Positions 48,012 to 56,093 of a stretch of 64,000 nucleotides of DNA are shown here, one piece after another (position 1 is the first letter of the stretch; every line of letters begins with the position of its first letter). This stretch comes from Amarobacillus sp046328225. Its GTDB lineage: Bacteria; Chloroflexota; Dehalococcoidia; Tepidiformales; Tepidiformaceae. Below the pieces are notes generated by a model that was given only the letters and a program-made list of their open reading frames with translations, searched no databases and was not told the DNA's origin. The stretch lies in NCBI GenBank assembly GCA_046328225.1, contig JAXLWZ010000013.1, positions 1 through 64,000 on the forward strand, in the 5' to 3' direction. The position numbers and the translations under genes are program-made.

Positions 48012-50417
48012 GTGGCCGGAGCACTCGCGGGCATCCGCGTGGTCGAGTGTGCCGAGGGGGTGGCCGGGCCCTATTGCGGCAAGCTGCTCGCGGGCCTCGG
48101 CGCCGAGGTGCTGAAGCTCGAACCGGCGGCGGGAGACCGCACGCGCCGCGAAGGGCCGTTCCCCGGCGACGTTCCGCACGCCGAAAAGAGCGGCCTCTTC
48201 CTGCACCTCAATGCGGGGAAGCGAAGTGCCGTGGTCGATGCCGCCCTCCCGCCACCATCGCTGCTCGCGGACGCCGACGTGCTCATCCTGGCGATGCGCC
48301 CGGTGGAGTTGAAGGCGCGCGGCATCGACCTGGACGCGCTTCGGCGTGCGTACCCGGCGCTGGTGGTGGTGAGCGTCACGCCGTTCGGGCTGACGGGGCC
48401 GTACGCGGACTACCTCGGGAACGAAATCATCGCGTACGCCCTGGGCGGCTACATGATGCTCACGGGCTCACCCGGCCGCGAGCCGCTGAAGTCGTACGGC
48501 TGGCTCGTGGAGTACGAAGCGGGGGCGCACGCCGCGGTAGGCACGCTCGCCGCCCTGGCCGCGCGCGACCGTTCGGGCCAGGGCCAGGTCGTGGACGTCT
48601 CCGCGATGGAGGCGGGCACGTTCATGCTCGGCGCGGTCGAGCAACGGGCGCACTTCTATGGGCAGATCATCCGGCGCAATGGCACGCGTCTCCTCGGGTT
48701 CCCGCCGGAACAGCCGTACCCATCGACCATCCGGCCCTGCCGCGACGGGTTCGTGCACTGCCACGCGAACAACCGCCACCGGGACATGCTGGGCATGCTC
48801 ATCCCCAACCCGCGGCTGCTGGAGCCCGACCTGATCGCCAGGATGCTCGGCCACGCCGACGAAATCGACGCGATCATGGACGACTGGCTGGCCGTTCGCG
48901 ACCGGCGCGACATCGTGGCGTCGGCGCAGGAGCTGCGGCTGCCCTTCACGGAGGTGCTCGAGCCCGGCGAGGTCATGGCCGAGGCCCACCATCGCGAGCG
49001 CGGCAGCTTCGTCACGGTCGAACACCCGGCGGCGGGCGCGGTCCTGCAGGCGGGCGCGCCCATCCGCATGGGTGCGACGCCGTGGGTCACGGGCCCGGCG
49101 CCCCTGCTGGGCAGTTCCGAGCCACGCTTCGTGGGCGAACGTGCGACGCCGGCGGCGGCGGCCCCGGGCAGCCGCGCGAAGCCGCTGGCGGGCTTCCGCG
49201 TCATCGACTTCACGAACGCGGTGGCGGGTCCCATCGCGGGGTTCATCCTCGCGGACCTGGGCGCGGACGTGATCAAGGTAGAGGCGCCGAGCGCCCGCGT
49301 GCTGAATGCAGCCGGGACCGCGCCGCTGAAGGAAGGCGGCGAGGACAAGAGCTACAACCGCGTGATGCTCTACAACGAACTGAACCATGGGAAGCGCGGC
49401 ATCAGCCTCGATGTCGCCCACCCGGCGGGGCGTGCGGCCTTCCTGCGGCTGGCGGCGAAGTCGGACGTTGTGGTGCAAAACTTCGCGCCCCGCGTGATGG
49501 GCAACCTTGGCATCGATTACGAGAACCTGAAGGCGGTGAACCCGGGGATCGTCATGCTTTCGATGCCCGCGTTCGGCCTCAGCGGGCCATACCGGGACCG
49601 CATCGCCTATGGCCCGGGCGTCGATGCCATGAGCGGACTCTCGCACCTCTCCGGCTACGCGGACGGCACGCCGATGAAGCCGGGCAACTTCTTCTGCGAC
49701 CAGAACGCCGGTGTCCACGCCGCATTCGCGGCGCTGGCGGCGCTGCGGCATCGGAACCTGACGGGCGAGGGCCAGCACATCGAGCTGGCGATGATCGAAG
49801 GCGAATTCCAGGTGCTCGGCGACGCCTACATCGACTACGCGATGAACGGCCGGGAGCGGCGCCGGCAGGGGAATCGCCACAACTGGATGGCGCCGCACGG
49901 TGTGTTTCCCTGTGCCGGGGAGGATGCGTGGGTTGCCATCGCCGTCGAGGACGACGCGCAGTTCGCGGCGCTCTGCGGTGTCATTGGCCGGCCGGAGCTC
50001 GCGACCGACCCGCGTTTCGCGACGCAGCAGGCGCGGCACGCGAACCAGGACGCGCTCTCGGACCCGATCGCGGCCTGGACGCGCGGGCACACGCATTATG
50101 ACGCGCAGGCGGTGCTCCAGGCGGCGGGCGTCCCGGCCGGCGCGGTCCTGCATTCCGGTGAGCTGCTGCGGGACCCGCATGTGCTGGCGCGCCACGGGTT
50201 CGAATACGTCGAGGTCCCGAACGCCGGGCCGGCGCCATACCCGCGGGTTGCGTTCACGCTGAGCGGAACGCCCGTGCCCATCGTGAAGGCGGCACCGGGG
50301 TTCGCCGAGGACAACGACGCCATCTTCGGAGACCTGCTGGGGATGAACGCGGCCGAGATCGCCGCCATGGAAGCCGCCGGGACGACGTCACGCCTGCCCA
50401 CCGGCCAGGCCCACTGA
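48012..50417 (+). CDS. Fused two-domain family III CoA-transferase (CaiB/BaiF)
   Basis: 801-residue protein made of two CaiB/BaiF-type CoA-transferase domains (about 1-375 and 390-801). The first opens LAGIRVVECAEGVAGPYCGK, then LLAGLGAEVLKLEP. The second opens LAGFRVIDFTNAVAGPIAGF, then ILADLGADVIKVEAPS. At the catalytic Asp position the first has GQVVDVSAMEAG (Asp present) and the second GQHIELAMIEGE (Glu instead). Family enzymes move CoA between carboxylic acids through an aspartyl-CoA thioester. GTG 48012 is preceded by GGAGGGAA. A crotonase follows after 11 nt, so they likely share a pathway of acyl-CoA use. Confidence 0.9.
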   Translation: MAGALAGIRVVECAEGVAGPYCGKLLAGLGAEVLKLEPAAGDRTRREGPFPGDVPHAEKSGLFLHLNAGKRSAVVDAALPPPSLLADADVLILAMRPVELKARGIDLDALRRAYPALVVVSVTPFGLTGPYADYLGNEIIAYALGGYMMLTGSPGREPLKSYGWLVEYEAGAHAAVGTLAALAARDRSGQGQVVDVSAMEAGTFMLGAVEQRAHFYGQIIRRNGTRLLGFPPEQPYPSTIRPCRDGFVHCHANNRHRDMLGMLIPNPRLLEPDLIARMLGHADEIDAIMDDWLAVRDRRDIVASAQELRLPFTEVLEPGEVMAEAHHRERGSFVTVEHPAAGAVLQAGAPIRMGATPWVTGPAPLLGSSEPRFVGERATPAAAAPGSRAKPLAGFRVIDFTNAVAGPIAGFILADLGADVIKVEAPSARVLNAAGTAPLKEGGEDKSYNRVMLYNELNHGKRGISLDVAHPAGRAAFLRLAAKSDVVVQNFAPRVMGNLGIDYENLKAVNPGIVMLSMPAFGLSGPYRDRIAYGPGVDAMSGLSHLSGYADGTPMKPGNFFCDQNAGVHAAFAALAALRHRNLTGEGQHIELAMIEGEFQVLGDAYIDYAMNGRERRRQGNRHNWMAPHGVFPCAGEDAWVAIAVEDDAQFAALCGVIGRPELATDPRFATQQARHANQDALSDPIAAWTRGHTHYDAQAVLQAAGVPAGAVLHSGELLRDPHVLARHGFEYVEVPNAGPAPYPRVAFTLSGTPVPIVKAAPGFAEDNDAIFGDLLGMNAAEIAAMEAAGTTSRLPTGQAH

Positions 50418-50428
50418 AGGAGAACGGC

Positions 50429-51190
50429 ATGTCGAAGGTGTTGGTCGAGGCCGCCGGCGCGGTGCGAACGGTGACGCTGAATCGCGCGGAGAAGCGGAAC
50501 GCGCTCGACCCGGAGATGCTTTCGCTGCTGACCGCGGCATTCCGCGTCGAACCGCCGGCCGAGGAGCGCGTCACCGTCATCCGTTCGACGGGGACGGTGT
50601 TCTGCGCCGGGCTGGACCTGCGTGAGCGGCTGGGAACGCTCGATCAGCCGGGCGCGAGCTCGATCGAGGACGTGCTCCACGCCATCGAGATGTACCCGCT
50701 GCCGGTCGTCGGCGTCGTGCAGGGCGATGCCATCGCGGGCGGGAACGAGCTGGCGATGCACTGCGACCTGGTGGTGGCCTCCACCGCGGCGCGTTTCGGG
50801 ATGTCGCTCGCGCAGGTCGGGCTCGCGCCGACGTGGTTCCTCGCGAAGAAGCTGCTCGAAGTCGCGGGACCGGTCGCTTCGCGCGAGATCCTCCTCCTCG
50901 GGGACCCGCTGCCGGCCGAGCGCATGCACGCGCTGGGGATCATCTCGCGCGTGGCCGCCCCGGCGGACCTTGAGACGGCCGCCGCCGCCGTCATCGATCG
51001 GCTGGTGGCGAACGCGCCGCTTTCGCTGCGGGCGATGAAGGCGCTGCTGGTTCGGGAGATGGCGTTCCGCGATGGCATCGCCCACGGGGATGTGGACGAG
51101 CTGGTCGAGGCGGCACGGCGCAGCAGCGATTCGCGCGAGGGCATCACGGCGCGGCTGGAGAAGCGCGCACCGCGGTTCACCGGCGCGTAG
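50429..51190 (+). CDS. Enoyl-CoA hydratase/isomerase family protein
   Basis: 253-residue crotonase-fold protein. Oxyanion-hole segments FCAGLDLRER and VQGDAIAGGNELAMHCDLVV are present, with the first catalytic Glu in GNELA. The second Glu of classical hydratases (usually PE before xxLG) is absent; here the region reads FGMSLAQVGLAPTWFLAKK. So it may be an isomerase or other crotonase, not a standard hydratase. Ribosome site AAGGAGAA precedes the ATG. It is in an operon with the fused CoA-transferase. Confidence 0.85.
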   Translation: MSKVLVEAAGAVRTVTLNRAEKRNALDPEMLSLLTAAFRVEPPAEERVTVIRSTGTVFCAGLDLRERLGTLDQPGASSIEDVLHAIEMYPLPVVGVVQGDAIAGGNELAMHCDLVVASTAARFGMSLAQVGLAPTWFLAKKLLEVAGPVASREILLLGDPLPAERMHALGIISRVAAPADLETAAAAVIDRLVANAPLSLRAMKALLVREMAFRDGIAHGDVDELVEAARRSSDSREGITARLEKRAPRFTGA

Positions 51191-51562
51191 CTACTGCTGC
51201 GACTGCCACTCCGCGGCGTCGAAGTAGTCGCGCCAGGCGGCGATTTTGCCGTCGCGCACTTCGAACACGCCCATCACGCGCAGTTCGATGACCTTGTCGC
51301 CGTGGCCGAAGCGATCGATGCGCTCGTTGAGCACGACGTTGCCATCGACCGCCTGGTGGAGCACCTCCCAGCCCTTGCACTGGTAGCGCGAGGTGTACCC
51401 GGTGAGCACCTGGCGGACGGCGTCGCGGCCCTGGACCGCGCGCATCGGGATGTTGTGGTAGATGGCGTCGAGCGTGAAGTAGTCCGCGAGCGTCTCGGGG
51501 TTGGGGTGTTCGGTATCGAATTCGCGGATGAAGGCGGTGACGAGGGCGCCGGCGTCGGTCAC
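51191..51562 (-). CDS. Limonene-epoxide-hydrolase-like (SnoaL-fold) protein
   Basis: 123-residue cone-shaped alpha+beta barrel protein. It resembles limonene-1,2-epoxide hydrolase: YHNIPMRAVQGRDAVRQVL, VVLNERIDRFGHGDKVIEL, VMGVFEVRDGKIAAWRDYFD. The Arg-Asp pair (ERID) and the last Asp (WRDYFD) correspond to the catalytic triad of that family. The substrate is unknown. cinA lies 10 nt upstream on the same strand, so they may be co-transcribed. Its end abuts the convergent crotonase end. Confidence 0.75.
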   Translation of the reverse strand: MTDAGALVTAFIREFDTEHPNPETLADYFTLDAIYHNIPMRAVQGRDAVRQVLTGYTSRYQCKGWEVLHQAVDGNVVLNERIDRFGHGDKVIELRVMGVFEVRDGKIAAWRDYFDAAEWQSQQ

Positions 51563-51572
51563 GAGGGTCTCC

Positions 51573-52811
51573 TTAGGGCTGAGCGAGAATGGTGCGGCGG
51601 AGCAGGAGCATGGCGGTAGTGACGGCGCGGCGCTTGAGGGCGGCGCGGCCCTGGTTGATGTTGAGGCTCATCGTGCCCGTTTCGCCCCCGGGGCCGGCCA
51701 CGCCGATGTGCACGAGCCCGGGCGGATGCCCATCCTGCGGGTCCGGGCCGGCGACGCCCGTGATGCCGATGCCGAAGTCCGTATCGAGCCGCGTGCGAGC
51801 GGCCTCGGCCATCGCGATGGCTGTCTCGGGCGAGATGACACCGAACTCCTCGATGATCTCCGCGGGCACGCCGCTTTCGACCTTGAAGTCGGTCCAGTAC
51901 GTGACCATGCCGCCCTTGAAGTAGTCCGCCGCGCCGGAGACATCGGTGAGCGTGCTCGCGAGGAGACCGCCGGTGCACGACTCCATGGAGGCGAGCGTCT
52001 GGCGCTTTTCGGCGAAAAGGGCGCGGATGTGGCCTTCGAGGGTGTCTTCGTCCTTGCCCCAGATGGCCGTCCCGAAGATGCGCTCCAGCTCCTGTTCGAC
52101 GGGCAGGATGCGGTGCCAGGCCTCCTCGCGGGTGGGTGCCTTCGCGCCGATGCGGATATGGACGCCGTCGCCGCGGGCATACGTCCCGACGCCGATGCCG
52201 GGCGTGACATAGAGGTGCTTCGCCATCGAATCGACGGTGCTTTCGCCCAGCCCGAGCGTCTTGATCGTGCGCGTGACCAGCACCTCGGCGGTCGAGCGGC
52301 GCTCGAGTTCGGGGCGCACCTCGTTCGTCCACATGTACTCCATCTCGGGCGGGACGCCGGGCATGGAGACGATGACGTGGCCATCCTTTTCGACCCACCA
52401 GCCGGGCGCGGTGCCCCTGGGGTTCAGCAGCGGCCGCGCGCTGGGGATGAGCCATGCCTGCTTCACGTTCTGTTCGGGCATGGCGGCCGCGCCGCGACGG
52501 CCGAACCAGGCGCGCAGGGCGGATTCGAGGTCCGGGTCGACGCGCGGCGTTTCGCCGAGGAGGGCGCAAATCCCCTCGCGGGTGAGGTCGTCCTCCGTGG
52601 GGCCGAGCCCGCCCGTGGTGATGATCACGTCCGAGCGGTCCCAGGCACGCTGGAAGGTCTCGGTGATGCGGCCGAGGTTGTCGCCGACGACCGTCTTCCA
52701 GTAGAGGTCGATACCGAGTTCGGGCAGCTGTTTGGCGAGGTGAGCGCTGTTGGTATCGATGATCTCACCGAGCAGGATCTCGGTGCCGATGGCGATGATT
52801 TCGGCTTTCAC
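51573..52811 (-). CDS. cinA: CinA-family protein (competence/damage-inducible)
   Basis: 412-residue CinA with both domains. The N-terminal MoaB/MogA-like domain (about 1-165) has KAEIIAIGTEILLGEIIDTN and VIITTGGLGPTEDDLTREG. The C-terminal PncC-type nicotinamide-nucleotide amidase domain (about 250-412) has LASMESCTGGLLASTLTDVS and FGIGITGVAGPDPQDGHPPG. The protein repairs ADP-ribose and deamidates NMN in pyridine nucleotide recycling. GTG 52811 is chosen since the fold starts at KAEIIAIG. Confidence 0.94.
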   Translation of the reverse strand: MKAEIIAIGTEILLGEIIDTNSAHLAKQLPELGIDLYWKTVVGDNLGRITETFQRAWDRSDVIITTGGLGPTEDDLTREGICALLGETPRVDPDLESALRAWFGRRGAAAMPEQNVKQAWLIPSARPLLNPRGTAPGWWVEKDGHVIVSMPGVPPEMEYMWTNEVRPELERRSTAEVLVTRTIKTLGLGESTVDSMAKHLYVTPGIGVGTYARGDGVHIRIGAKAPTREEAWHRILPVEQELERIFGTAIWGKDEDTLEGHIRALFAEKRQTLASMESCTGGLLASTLTDVSGAADYFKGGMVTYWTDFKVESGVPAEIIEEFGVISPETAIAMAEAARTRLDTDFGIGITGVAGPDPQDGHPPGLVHIGVAGPGGETGTMSLNINQGRAALKRRAVTTAMLLLRRTILAQP

Positions 52812-52969
52812 GGCGCCAGTGTACGGGAGCGGCGGGCCGCGGTGCGCGGCGGCGTTGCAGGAACGGCACGGCACGCTCGCAGCAGCCTCGCATGTGGATG
52901 TGTGGCGCGCCTTACGTAAAGAGGACGTGGTAGCATTCGAGGACTGACCACGCATTTTGGGGGTCCGCC

Positions 52970-53782
52970 ATGGCTCGAGCGATGTGGACGGGGTCGATCA
53001 GCTTCGGACTGGTGAACGTGCCGGTGAAGCTCTATACGGCCGCGAAGAACCGGGATGTGCGCTTCAACCAGCTGCACGCCCCGGACCATTCCCGCGTGCA
53101 GATGAAGCGCTTCTGCGCCGACGAGCAGGTCGAAATCCCCTACGACGAGATCGTCAAGGGGATCGAGCGCGACGGAGAGTACGTCGTGATCACGGACGCG
53201 GAGATGGACGCGCTCGCCCCGGCGGTCACGCAGGGCATCGAGATCGAGGAGTTCGTGAACCTGGTCGATATCGACCCGGTGTACTTCGAGCACTCGTACT
53301 ACCTGGCGCCGGAAAAGGGTGGGGCGAAGGCCTACGCGCTCCTGCGCGATGCGATGGAGCATTCGGGCAAGATCGCGCTCGGACGGGTGGTGCTGCGGCA
53401 GAAGCAGTACCTCGTGGCGGTGCGGCCCACCGGACGGGCACTCTCCATGGCCACGCTCTTCTTCCCCGACGAGGTCGTGTCCCAGGATGAAATCGACGGG
53501 CTCCCCAAGGACGACGTGGAAGCGACCGAGCGCGAGTTGAAGATGGCCCAGCAACTCATCGAGACCCTGACGGGCGAGTTCGAGCCGGAAAAGTTCCACG
53601 ACGAGTACCGCGAGCAGCTCGAAGCGCTCATCGCCGAGAAGGCGGCCGGGAACGCGCCGGTGGAGCTGAAGCCCAAGACGGCCGCGCCCGCGAAGGTCAC
53701 CGACCTGATGGCCGCCCTCGAAGCCAGCATCGCCGCCGCGAAGGACGCGAAAGAGCCCGCGAAGGGCCGCAAGACGGCGTGA
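52970..53782 (+). CDS. ku: Non-homologous end-joining protein Ku
   Basis: 270-residue bacterial Ku, a homodimeric ring that binds double-strand DNA ends. Seen: MWTGSISFGLVNVPVKLYTA, FNQLHAPDHSRVQMKRFC, GRVVLRQKQYLVAVRPTGRA and the FEPEKFHDEYREQLEALI end, then a Lys-rich tail. Bacterial Ku normally recruits LigD; no ligase is in view, so ligD lies elsewhere or another ligase is used. It has its own 158-bp upstream region, divergent from cinA. Confidence 0.96.
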   Translation: MARAMWTGSISFGLVNVPVKLYTAAKNRDVRFNQLHAPDHSRVQMKRFCADEQVEIPYDEIVKGIERDGEYVVITDAEMDALAPAVTQGIEIEEFVNLVDIDPVYFEHSYYLAPEKGGAKAYALLRDAMEHSGKIALGRVVLRQKQYLVAVRPTGRALSMATLFFPDEVVSQDEIDGLPKDDVEATERELKMAQQLIETLTGEFEPEKFHDEYREQLEALIAEKAAGNAPVELKPKTAAPAKVTDLMAALEASIAAAKDAKEPAKGRKTA

Positions 53783-53864
53783 GAGAGAAAAGAGAAAAGA
53801 GGAAAGAGAAACGGGACGAGATGGGAGCTAACGCGTAGGGCGTGGTTGGGGTATCCCGAGAGGG

Positions 53865-54023
53865 ATGGAATCGTTCAATGGGAAGCTGGCGGTCGCGATT
53901 GCCGTGGCGCTGATGGCGTTCATCGTCACCGGGCTGGGCGTGGGCATCCACATCGCGACCAGTGACGGCCCGGCCGTGACCGCGACGCCCAAGGCGACCG
54001 CGACGGCCACGATGTCGCACTAA
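53865..54023 (+). CDS. 52-residue single-pass membrane peptide
   Basis: Short frame starting MESFNGKLAVAIAVALMAFI, one transmembrane helix (about 8-31), then a Thr/Ala/Pro tail (ATPKATATATMSH). GAGAGGG sits just before the ATG. The tail looks like the start of the Thr/Ala stalk seen in the surface protein at 36509. Its stop overlaps the end of the convergent reductase gene by 4 bp. No family recognised; it may be a small surface-exposed peptide. Confidence 0.5.
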   Translation: MESFNGKLAVAIAVALMAFIVTGLGVGIHIATSDGPAVTATPKATATATMSH

Positions 54024-54802
54024 TCGCGGCGGCGGCGGCGGGGCAACGGGCGGCGTTCGATGGCGGCGGACGACGGCGGAGTGCGATTCGGGCTGGCCAC
54101 CGCCGGGGCAGCTGCCCGCGCGGAGTGCCGCTCGATCGCCCGCGCGCTGAAGGCCCAGCGCGCCCAGAGCACGCTATCGCCCACGGACTCGGTCGCGAGC
54201 AGCCGGCCGCCGAGCGCGGGCAGGTTCGCGGGCCCGCCTTCGAGCATCGGAAAGACCGTGCGCGCCGGGGCGTTCCCGACGAGCACCGGATGCACCATCA
54301 GGCTCACTTCATCGACGACTCCGGCGCGGAGCAGGGCCGCGTTCAGGGTGCCGCCGCTATCGACGCGCACGGTTTCGATGCGCATGTGGGCGCGGAGCTG
54401 CTCGAGCGCGTCGCGCAGGTCGACGTGCCCCGACCCGGTGATGATCGCCGTGATGGACTCGCTCGTGAGGTAGTCGATGTACTCGCGCGGGGTCTCCTGC
54501 GTGCAGAGCACCGCGCCGGCGCGAAAGGACGGCTGGCGGCGGAGGCTCGGCCAAGTCGTGATGCGCGCGCGGCTGTCGGGGACGACGAGCAGGGGGAGCT
54601 TGCGGTCGTAGGTGGGTTCCACCTCGAGATCGACGGGCTCGTCCGGGTCGAAGGCCGCGAGGATGGTGTCGCTCCCCGCGAGGATGGCGTCTTCGTGCCA
54701 CCGTTCGGCGACGCCGTAGAACAGCCCGAGGTCGACCGGGAAGCCATCGATGCGGCCGTCGATGGAGACGGCGTTGTGGATGACGACGTAGGGCAGCGGC
54801 AT
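54020..54802 (-). CDS. RibD C-terminal/dihydrofolate-reductase-fold reductase
   Basis: 260-residue protein with the RibD C-terminal fold: YVVIHNAVSIDGRIDGF at the start, GSDTILAAFDPDEP, an NADPH-binding TSESITAIITGSGHVDL, then VRVDSGGTLNAALLRAGVVD and VSLMVHPVLVG. Such reductases act in riboflavin, deazaflavin or pterin synthesis. The last 35 residues form an Arg/Pro-rich tail not usual for the family. It follows ispG after 5 nt. The exact substrate is not clear. Confidence 0.85.
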   Translation of the reverse strand: MPLPYVVIHNAVSIDGRIDGFPVDLGLFYGVAERWHEDAILAGSDTILAAFDPDEPVDLEVEPTYDRKLPLLVVPDSRARITTWPSLRRQPSFRAGAVLCTQETPREYIDYLTSESITAIITGSGHVDLRDALEQLRAHMRIETVRVDSGGTLNAALLRAGVVDEVSLMVHPVLVGNAPARTVFPMLEGGPANLPALGGRLLATESVGDSVLWARWAFSARAIERHSARAAAPAVASPNRTPPSSAAIERRPLPRRRRRD

Positions 54803-54807
54803 CGCGG

Positions 54808-55974
54808 TCAGGCGGGTGCCGCGGCCGACTTCTTCCGTTCGATGACGGCATCGAGCTCGACGCGGAGGCGGTCGAGGACGGCGTCATAGGGGAAGGCGCC
54901 GAGCTCTTCCTCGCCGCGCTTGAGGTTCACGAAGTTCGGGGCGCACCAGAGGCCGAGGTCCGCGTCGTCGGTTTCACCGGGTCCGTTCACGCGGCAGCCC
55001 ATGACGGCGATGGTGACGTCGTACGCCTTCGCGTAGGCCGACATCTCCTTCACCTTGAGCGCGAGGTCGATGAAGGCTTCGTTCTCCACGCGGCTGCAGC
55101 TGGGGCAGCTGATGATGTTCAGCCCGTGGTCCTGGAAGACGGGCACGGAGCGGAAACGCCCGGCCTCGATGTCGGCGATGATCTGGTTGCCGGCCTCGAC
55201 TTCGCGCCACTTCTCGGCGAAGGGCAGCGTGAGCGACACGCGGATGGTGTCGCCGATGCCGCGCGAGAGGAGCTGCTCGAACGCGATGCGCGTCTTGAGG
55301 ACGCCGTCGGGGAGCATGCCGGCCTCGGTCACGCCGAGGTGGAGGGGCACGTCGGGACGGATGGCGGCGAAGCGCGTGTTGCCTTCGATCACCTTGCGCG
55401 GGTCGCTGTCCTTCATCGAGACGACGTAGCGGGTGAAGCCGAGGTCGTCCAGGTAGCGGCAGTGCTCGAGCGCACTTTCGACCATCGCGGTGACGCCTTC
55501 GAGCTTCGGCTCATCGGCGCCTTCGAACTTCTCGGCGAGCGCCGGGTCCACGGAGCCGCAGTTCACGCCTATGCGCAGGGCGATGTCGTTGCGGGCGGCC
55601 GTTTCGGCGATGAAGGCGACCTTGTCGCGAGCGGACTTCTGCTTTTCGTGGTGGTAGAGGTGCCCGGGGTTGTACCGGACCTTGCTCACGTGCGGCGCGA
55701 CCTGGGCGACCAGCCGGTAGTTCTCCTGGAGGTCGATGACGAGGTTCGCCTCGGGGACGCGCGCGCGGATCTCGGCGAGCGCTTCGACGTCCTTCGCGCT
55801 ATCGATGGCGATGCGGACGAGCCCGGCCCCGGCGGCGTGGAGCATGCGGGCCTGGTTCGTGGTGGCCTCGATGTCCTGCGTGCGGGTGGCGCACATGGAC
55901 TGGACGACGATGGGGTTGCCCCCGCCAATGGTGACCGAGCCGGCCCGCACCGGCCGCGAATTCGCGCGCTTCAT
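54808..55974 (-). CDS. ispG: 4-hydroxy-3-methylbut-2-en-1-yl diphosphate synthase
   Basis: 388-residue IspG (GcpE), which makes HMBPP in the MEP isoprenoid pathway with a [4Fe-4S] cluster. Seen: NPIVVQSMCATRTQDIEAT, RIGVNCGSVDPALAEKFEG, and the cluster ligands in IISCPSCSR and MGCRVNGPGETDDADLG. Length fits the short bacterial form. TATATT ends 6 nt before the ATG, so it is probably leaderless. RibD-C lies 5 nt downstream. Confidence 0.97.
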   Translation of the reverse strand: MKRANSRPVRAGSVTIGGGNPIVVQSMCATRTQDIEATTNQARMLHAAGAGLVRIAIDSAKDVEALAEIRARVPEANLVIDLQENYRLVAQVAPHVSKVRYNPGHLYHHEKQKSARDKVAFIAETAARNDIALRIGVNCGSVDPALAEKFEGADEPKLEGVTAMVESALEHCRYLDDLGFTRYVVSMKDSDPRKVIEGNTRFAAIRPDVPLHLGVTEAGMLPDGVLKTRIAFEQLLSRGIGDTIRVSLTLPFAEKWREVEAGNQIIADIEAGRFRSVPVFQDHGLNIISCPSCSRVENEAFIDLALKVKEMSAYAKAYDVTIAVMGCRVNGPGETDDADLGLWCAPNFVNLKRGEEELGAFPYDAVLDRLRVELDAVIERKKSAAAPA

Positions 55975-55980
55975 GCAGGA

Positions 55981-55986
55981 AATATA
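55981..55986 (-). promoter_or_regulatory. -10 element of leaderless ispG
   Basis: TATATT on the - strand, 6 nt before the ATG at 55974. It is the closest match to TATAAT among the leaderless cases. Confidence 0.5.
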
Positions 55987-56018
55987 CCGCCGGGACGCGC
56001 AACGGGGTGTAAGCAGGG

Positions 56019-56048
56019 GAGTTCCCAGTTCCCGGTTGCCAGTTCCCA
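56019..56048. repeat. Short AGTTCCC direct repeats
   Basis: AGTTCCCAGTTCCCGGTTGCC followed by AGTTCCCAG: three near-identical AGTTCCC units in the gap between ispG and the next gene. The flanking CGCGCAACGGG also occurs twice. Role unknown. Confidence 0.5.
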
Positions 56049-56093
56049 GGGGCGGCGCGCAACGGGCGTAGAATCCGGTGCGAGGGGTGTGCC

